From Burkholderiaceae bacterium (GTDB lineage: Bacteria > Pseudomonadota > Gammaproteobacteria > Burkholderiales > Burkholderiaceae_C): DNA of 8,567 nucleotides. A program made the position numbers and the translations under genes. Positions 5,048-8,567 of this stretch are shown in pieces; the stretch's first letter is position 1, and each line of letters opens with the position of its first letter. The notes under the pieces were generated by a model. The model worked only from the letters and a program-made list of their open reading frames with translations, did not search any database and was not told the origin of the DNA. The stretch covers positions 1-8,567 of the forward strand of contig JAOTTZ010000051.1 in NCBI GenBank assembly GCA_029864165.1. The letters run 5' to 3'.

Positions 5048-7312
5048 TCAAGCCAACGGCTTGGCGCGCGCGGCGCGCCACTCGGAAACGCTGGCTTCTT
5101 CGCCGGTGACGCCCCCGCTGCCGACTTCGCCAATCCAGGCCGCCTTACGCGGCAAGATCGTTTTCTGCAACCATATCTCCAGGTCATCGGGCGGCAACGC
5201 CTTGCTGAACAAAAATCCCTGCATGAGGCCGCAACCTAGGCGGTGCAAAACGTCCATTTGACGCAGGTTCTCCACACCCTCGGCGATGACGCGCAACCCC
5301 AGTGAACGGGCCAACGCGATGATGGCAGTGACCACTGCGGAACTCTGCGGTGTCATGCCGAGGTCGCGCACGAACGATCGGTCGATCTTCAACTCGCTGA
5401 TAGGCAACATGGTCAAATAAGCGAGCGACGAGTACCCGGTACCAAAATCGTCGATGGATATTTCAACACCGATCTCGTTCAAGCGATGCAACGACGGGAT
5501 CACATGCTGCAAATCCTTCATCAATCCGGTTTCAGTGATCTCAAGCTCGATGGCGTTGTGCGGCACGCCGTAAAGCGCGCAAGCTTTGTGAATCTGCTCG
5601 ACCAGATCGATGCGCTCGAACAAGCGGCTCGGCAAATTGACTGCAATCGAGCCGGTAAAGCCAATGTTATCCCGCCAAATGCGCGACTGGCGTGCTGCTT
5701 CACGAATCGCCCACTCGCTCATGGGGATGATCAGGCCAGTATCTTCGGCCAGCGGTATGAAGTCGCCCGGCGCGACGAGAACACCGTTACGCTGCCAGCG
5801 CATCAGCGCCTCCGCACCCACCATGCGGGCCCCGCGAACGTCGATCTTAGGCTGGTAGTGCAACACCAATTCGTTGCGCTCTAACGCCTTGTGCAGCGCG
5901 GATTCGAGCTCCAAACTTTCACGCCGCTTACCCACGCCCGATAGCTGTGGATGGTAAAGCGCAGCATCGTTGCGCCCCTCGGACTTGACGAAGTACATGG
6001 CAACATCGGCGTTGCGAACCAGGTCGGCCACGCTAGTGCCGTCTCGTGGGTATAGCGCTATGCCGACGCTGGCAGTGACGAAACACTCCTGCCCACCGAC
6101 AAATATCGGTTCGCGCATCAACTCCAAAATGCGATTGGCAACACGCTCGGCATCACCCTCGTCGGCAACCTCGGGCAGCAAGGCCACAAACTCATCGCCA
6201 CCAAGCCTACCCACCGCTTCGAGCGTACGGTGTGAGTGCGAACCCAAGGCCTCGATCGAGTTTTCCATTGCATGGTCGCAGTGGCGCACACAAGAACGTA
6301 AGCGACGCGATACCTCGATCAGCAACTCGTCGCCCGCGGCGTGCCCCAATGTGTCGTTGATCATCTTGAAGCGATCCAGATCGATCAACAACATCGCCAT
6401 CAAGTGGCCGATTCGGCGCGAGAACTCGACCGCACGCTCTGCGCGCCAAAGAAGTTGTCGGCGGTTGGGCAGTCCAGTCAGCGTATCGAAGTTGGCCAAG
6501 TGCCGAATCTTGTCTTCGGCCAGCCTGCGGTCCGTCACGTCCTGCACGACACCGGTGTAGCCGCACACATTCCCCAGCTCATTGAACTCGGGTTCGGCTT
6601 CGATATGAAAGATACGATGCCGGTTATCGTGTAGCGTGATGGGGACGTCTATGGCCAGCACAGAGCCTTGGCGTAGTATTTCGTGCAGCACCAGCAGCAG
6701 CTCGTGACGGTCGTCCGGCGGTATCATGCGCAGCGTGCTGCGAAGGGTCAATACCGAGTCGGGGCCGAGGCCGAAAACGCGCAACCCTTCAATAGAGAAA
6801 TGCAGCCCACCGTGCCCGCGTTTCCAGTCAAAACTGCCCATGCGCGCCAAGTCTTGCGCACGTGCGAGTTTCGACTTGCTGCGCTCCAACTCAAGGCGTG
6901 TGCGCGAAGAGCGCAGCAAGTGGCGCAAGCGCCCTGTCAGCAGACTCCATTGCGGCGACTTGACAAAGAAGTCGGTTGCTCCGGCTTCATAGGCCCTTGT
7001 GATCGAAGCCTCATCGTCCAATCCGGTGAGCATCAGCACCGGCAGTGCCCCTAACCCCGGCAGGCTGCGAAGCTGGCGACAGGTCTCAAAGCCATCGAGC
7101 CCGGGCATCATGGCGTCGAGCACCACCACGTCTGGCACCCACCGGGCCAGCATCTCGATGGCGTCTTCGCCGCTTTGTACTTCTGTGATGTTAAAGCCGC
7201 GCTCACGCAACGCCGTCGAGGTCAACAACAAGTTCACCTCGTCGTCGTCGACGAGAAGTACTTTTGGATGCGCCAGCAGTTCGTCGCCGGCCGATACCGG
7301 ACTGTCATTCAT
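5048..7312 (-). CDS. REC-PAS-GGDEF-EAL response regulator, cyclic-di-GMP cyclase/phosphodiesterase
   Basis: 754 residues, cytoplasmic. The receiver domain (about 16-135) has the acidic cluster D22-D24, phosphoacceptor D66 (VVVLDAMMPG), T96 and K118. A PAS domain (about 145-262) ends in GYTGVVQDVTDRR. The GGDEF domain (about 270-455) keeps GGDEF at 371-375. The EAL domain (about 465-715) keeps EALMRW (501-506), N559, E591, DDFGTGYSSL (621-630), K642, E678 and QGF (698-700), so phosphodiesterase activity is expected. About 19 extra residues sit between R343-x-x-D346 and GGDEF, where five are normal, so a standard inhibitory site is unlikely. The ATG overlaps the upstream HPt stop (ATGA) and lacks its own ribosome site, indicating coupling; the HPt is the natural phosphodonor to D66. 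Which of the opposing activities dominates cannot be read from sequence. Confidence 0.95.
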   Translation of the reverse strand: MNDSPVSAGDELLAHPKVLLVDDDEVNLLLTSTALRERGFNITEVQSGEDAIEMLARWVPDVVVLDAMMPGLDGFETCRQLRSLPGLGALPVLMLTGLDDEASITRAYEAGATDFFVKSPQWSLLTGRLRHLLRSSRTRLELERSKSKLARAQDLARMGSFDWKRGHGGLHFSIEGLRVFGLGPDSVLTLRSTLRMIPPDDRHELLLVLHEILRQGSVLAIDVPITLHDNRHRIFHIEAEPEFNELGNVCGYTGVVQDVTDRRLAEDKIRHLANFDTLTGLPNRRQLLWRAERAVEFSRRIGHLMAMLLIDLDRFKMINDTLGHAAGDELLIEVSRRLRSCVRHCDHAMENSIEALGSHSHRTLEAVGRLGGDEFVALLPEVADEGDAERVANRILELMREPIFVGGQECFVTASVGIALYPRDGTSVADLVRNADVAMYFVKSEGRNDAALYHPQLSGVGKRRESLELESALHKALERNELVLHYQPKIDVRGARMVGAEALMRWQRNGVLVAPGDFIPLAEDTGLIIPMSEWAIREAARQSRIWRDNIGFTGSIAVNLPSRLFERIDLVEQIHKACALYGVPHNAIELEITETGLMKDLQHVIPSLHRLNEIGVEISIDDFGTGYSSLAYLTMLPISELKIDRSFVRDLGMTPQSSAVVTAIIALARSLGLRVIAEGVENLRQMDVLHRLGCGLMQGFLFSKALPPDDLEIWLQKTILPRKAAWIGEVGSGGVTGEEASVSEWRAARAKPLA

Positions 7313-7749
7313 GGGTTGTTATCAATCATCCGCTGCAACGCGACAAGCACGATGGGGACTTCGGCAGCCAGCGCAGCGACCTTCTCACCCATGCCCTCGT
7401 CTTGTCCCCGCAAAATCATTGCCTCAATCTCAACGCACATTTTCGAGAGCTTCATGGCGCCAATGCTTGCCGATGATGATTTTAGGGTGTGCGCAACATG
7501 TCTGATGCTGACTACATCGGCAGCGTCCATCGCGCTTTGCAGTTGCGGCAACAGCTTGCCAACCGAGGTCTCGAAGGCCTTGACGACCCGTTCCATGACA
7601 TGGTTCGAACCGGTGGGGTCCAGCGCACGCAAACGTTGCAGCGCCTCGTGGTCTAGCACGTCAGCCGTAGGCGCCTCAGCGGCGCCCCCTTCGGGCCGCT
7701 CGGACGGTGGCTGGCTATCGCGAGGGTGAGGAAGGCGTTCGTTGAGCAT
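7309..7749 (-). CDS. HPt phosphotransfer protein (copy 1)
   Basis: A four-helix HPt domain relays phosphate between receiver domains. With the start at 7749 it has 146 residues. His87 in HVAHTLKSSSASIGA matches the HPt motif HxLKG-like and is the probable phosphorylation site. Residues 1-30 are Pro/Glu-rich and look unstructured. The start is uncertain: the frame is open to an ATG at 7818, neither ATG has a good ribosome site, and a GTG at residue 31 is possible. Homology with the second HPt reaches back to ERPEGG (residues 17-22), which favours a start upstream of that. The stop overlaps the next gene as ATGA. Having no kinase or receiver domain attached, it probably links an unlinked or upstream sensor kinase to the response regulator. 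It could also be the severed C-terminus of a former hybrid kinase. Confidence 0.85.
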   Translation of the reverse strand: MLNERLPHPRDSQPPSERPEGGAAEAPTADVLDHEALQRLRALDPTGSNHVMERVVKAFETSVGKLLPQLQSAMDAADVVSIRHVAHTLKSSSASIGAMKLSKMCVEIEAMILRGQDEGMGEKVAALAAEVPIVLVALQRMIDNNP

Positions 7750-7782
7750 AGCGTGAATTGACCCCGTCAAATGGCTTGGCAG

Positions 7783-7826
7783 GCTAGCCGCTGAACCCGA
7801 TACCGCGCACGGGCGCATCGGCTAGC
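7783..7826. repeat. Inverted repeat ahead of HPt copy 1
   Basis: GCTAGCCG (7783-7790) and CGGCTAGC (7819-7826) are perfect 8-base inverted repeats, 28 bases apart. A second short one, GCGTGA-GAAAT-TCACGC, adjoins on the right (7825-7841). They lie in the leader of HPt copy 1 and could be a regulatory structure or operator. Nothing further supports a function. Confidence 0.35.
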
Positions 7827-7904
7827 GTGAGAAATTCACGCCACCTCGGGCCACAGCGTGTCTAACCCAAGACGCCAACGCCACCTGCGCTAGACATGCG
7901 GTGC

Positions 7905-7949
7905 ACCCATCAGCACAAGATCGAAGGCCCGCTCGCTGCCATTCTCGCA
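7905..7949 (-). pseudogene. Possible scrap of a receiver (REC) domain
   Basis: The minus strand reads CENGSERAFDLVLMG in one frame, soon followed by a stop. This resembles the ENG...FDLVLMD stretch of receiver domains, with the phosphoacceptor Asp changed to Gly and several residues missing after ENG. The frame is not that of the downstream HPt gene, and I see no receiver sequence on either side. Chance resemblance of 15 residues is possible, so this is tentative. If real, it would be debris of a hybrid kinase or regulator from which HPt copy 1 was cut. Confidence 0.3.
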
Positions 7950-8103
7950 GACCTGTCAGCGCGCAAACACTCAACGCATGTCAAAGCACCGACCGATTGC
8001 TGACATTATCGTCAATTCGGGCGTATTGTGTCGCAGTTTGTGATGTGATCGTTTCAGGTATCACCCGCCTCTAGCAGCCTGTCGGCTTCATGGAGGCCTT
8101 CGG

Positions 8104-8160
8104 CTAGAAAAGAAGGCTGTTGCACCAGCGGTTCGTCGCCAATACTGGACGGCCATTCAT
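8104..8160 (-). pseudogene. Frameshifted 5' stub of a second REC response-regulator gene
   Basis: The ATG at 8160 overlaps the stop of the second HPt copy as ATGA, exactly as the intact regulator's ATG overlaps the first HPt. The first 40 aligned bases match the start of the intact regulator gene (from 7312) at 34 positions, after a 4-base deletion. That deletion shifts the frame, giving MNGRPVLATNRWCNSLLF and a TAG stop. Beyond about 8117 the homology fades. This is best read as the surviving beginning of a paralogous regulator whose remainder has been lost. Confidence 0.75.
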
Positions 8161-8567
8161 GCGTCGCTATCCAGTATCCGCTGCAGTGCCATCAAAACGG
8201 CCGGCACTTCGGCGACCAGCGTAGCCACCTTTTCGCTCATGCCCTCTTCCTGTCCGCGCAGAACCATCGCCTCGATCTCGGCGCATATCTTCGAGAGCTC
8301 CGTGGCGCCAATGCTCGCCGACGATGACTTTAGCGTATGCGCAACATGTTTGATACCTGCTGAATCAGCAGCTTCCATTGCTCTTTGCAGTTGCCGAAGC
8401 AGACCACCAATCGAAGTCTCGAACGCATTGGCAACGCGTTGCATGACTTGGTTCGAACCGGCGGGGTCCAGCGCACGCAGACGTTGCAGCGCCTCGCGGT
8501 CGAGCACGTCGGCTGCCGGTACCGGCGCAACGCCCCCTTCCGGCCGCTCATGCCCCGGTAGGCGGCT
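8157..8567 (-). CDS. HPt phosphotransfer domain (copy 2), 5' end outside window
   Basis: 136 residues are visible and the frame remains open at the window edge. The C-terminal 116 residues align without gaps to HPt copy 1 at 73% identity (85 of 116). The putative phosphorylated His is kept in HVAHTLKSSSASIGA (visible residue 77). Similarity reaches upstream to ERPEGG, so translation begins before the internal GTG at 8507, and probably beyond the window. It may be a separate HPt protein like copy 1 or the C-terminal domain of a hybrid sensor kinase. Immediately after its stop comes only a broken regulator start, so its own cis partner is lost. Its most plausible partner is the intact regulator downstream, which would then have two candidate phosphodonors. 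Confidence 0.85.
   Translation of the reverse strand, partial: SRLPGHERPEGGVAPVPAADVLDREALQRLRALDPAGSNQVMQRVANAFETSIGGLLRQLQRAMEAADSAGIKHVAHTLKSSSASIGATELSKICAEIEAMVLRGQEEGMSEKVATLVAEVPAVLMALQRILDSDA

Larger units (their letters stand above)
7750..8103. other. Gap between the two HPt copies, probably decayed DNA
   Basis: No intact gene is visible on either strand. It contains an inverted repeat (7783-7826), a possible scrap of a receiver domain (7905-7949) and, at its right border, the broken start of a response-regulator gene. A promoter for the HPt-regulator-cyclase operon must lie here or further upstream. The minus strand has TTGACA- and TTGACG-like hexamers but no well-spaced -10 partner that I would defend. 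Confidence 0.5.

Noticed and set aside
5970..6560. Plus-strand open frame of 196 codons
   Set aside because: Antisense to the GGDEF part of the response regulator, Ser/Arg-rich and without a recognisable domain; a shadow frame.
8000..8029. CTGACA-18-TATTGT promoter-like pair on the plus strand
   Set aside because: No plus-strand gene follows, and single promoter-like pairs of this quality are common by chance.
8330..8551. Minus-strand open frame of 73 codons starting MSGRKGALRR
   Set aside because: It overlaps HPt copy 2 in another frame, and the HPt frame is supported by 73% identity to its paralogue.

Overview
The window reads as chromosomal DNA of a betaproteobacterium, most likely of the Burkholderiales. 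The grounds are the translationally coupled metX-metW pair, the style of the cyclic-di-GMP proteins and the fairly high GC content; this is inference from protein families, not a database match. Except for mscL, all genes lie on the minus strand.

Left part (1-2860): mscL (osmotic safety valve) is on the plus strand. It sits between two 166-base direct repeats, each carrying the last 27 codons of metW plus 78 bases of downstream DNA. The right copy is the end of the intact metW; the left copy is an orphan fragment. To the right, reading leftward, come metX (homoserine O-acyltransferase) and metW, which overlap by ATGA. The metX leader holds what I read as a SAM-II type riboswitch, followed by an antiterminator/terminator pair and a U-rich tract. 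This would switch off methionine synthesis by transcription attenuation when S-adenosylmethionine is plentiful.

Middle (2931-3174): a 244-base non-coding element with about 38-base terminal inverted repeats and several internal perfect hairpins, resembling a MITE. It touches the stop codon of the next gene and separates the methionine locus from a signalling locus.

Right part (3173-8567): a minus-strand cluster for phosphorelay control of cyclic-di-GMP. In transcription order it holds an HPt protein, a REC-PAS-GGDEF-EAL response regulator (ATGA overlap with the HPt gene) and a diguanylate cyclase with a long helical N-terminal region (20-base gap). Upstream lies a second, 73% identical HPt domain that runs off the window edge. 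It is followed by a frameshifted stub of a second response-regulator gene, again joined by ATGA. The roughly 350 bases between the stub and the first HPt may also hold a scrap of a decayed receiver domain. The simplest reading is a tandem duplication of an HPt/response-regulator module, followed by a deletion that removed most of one response regulator.
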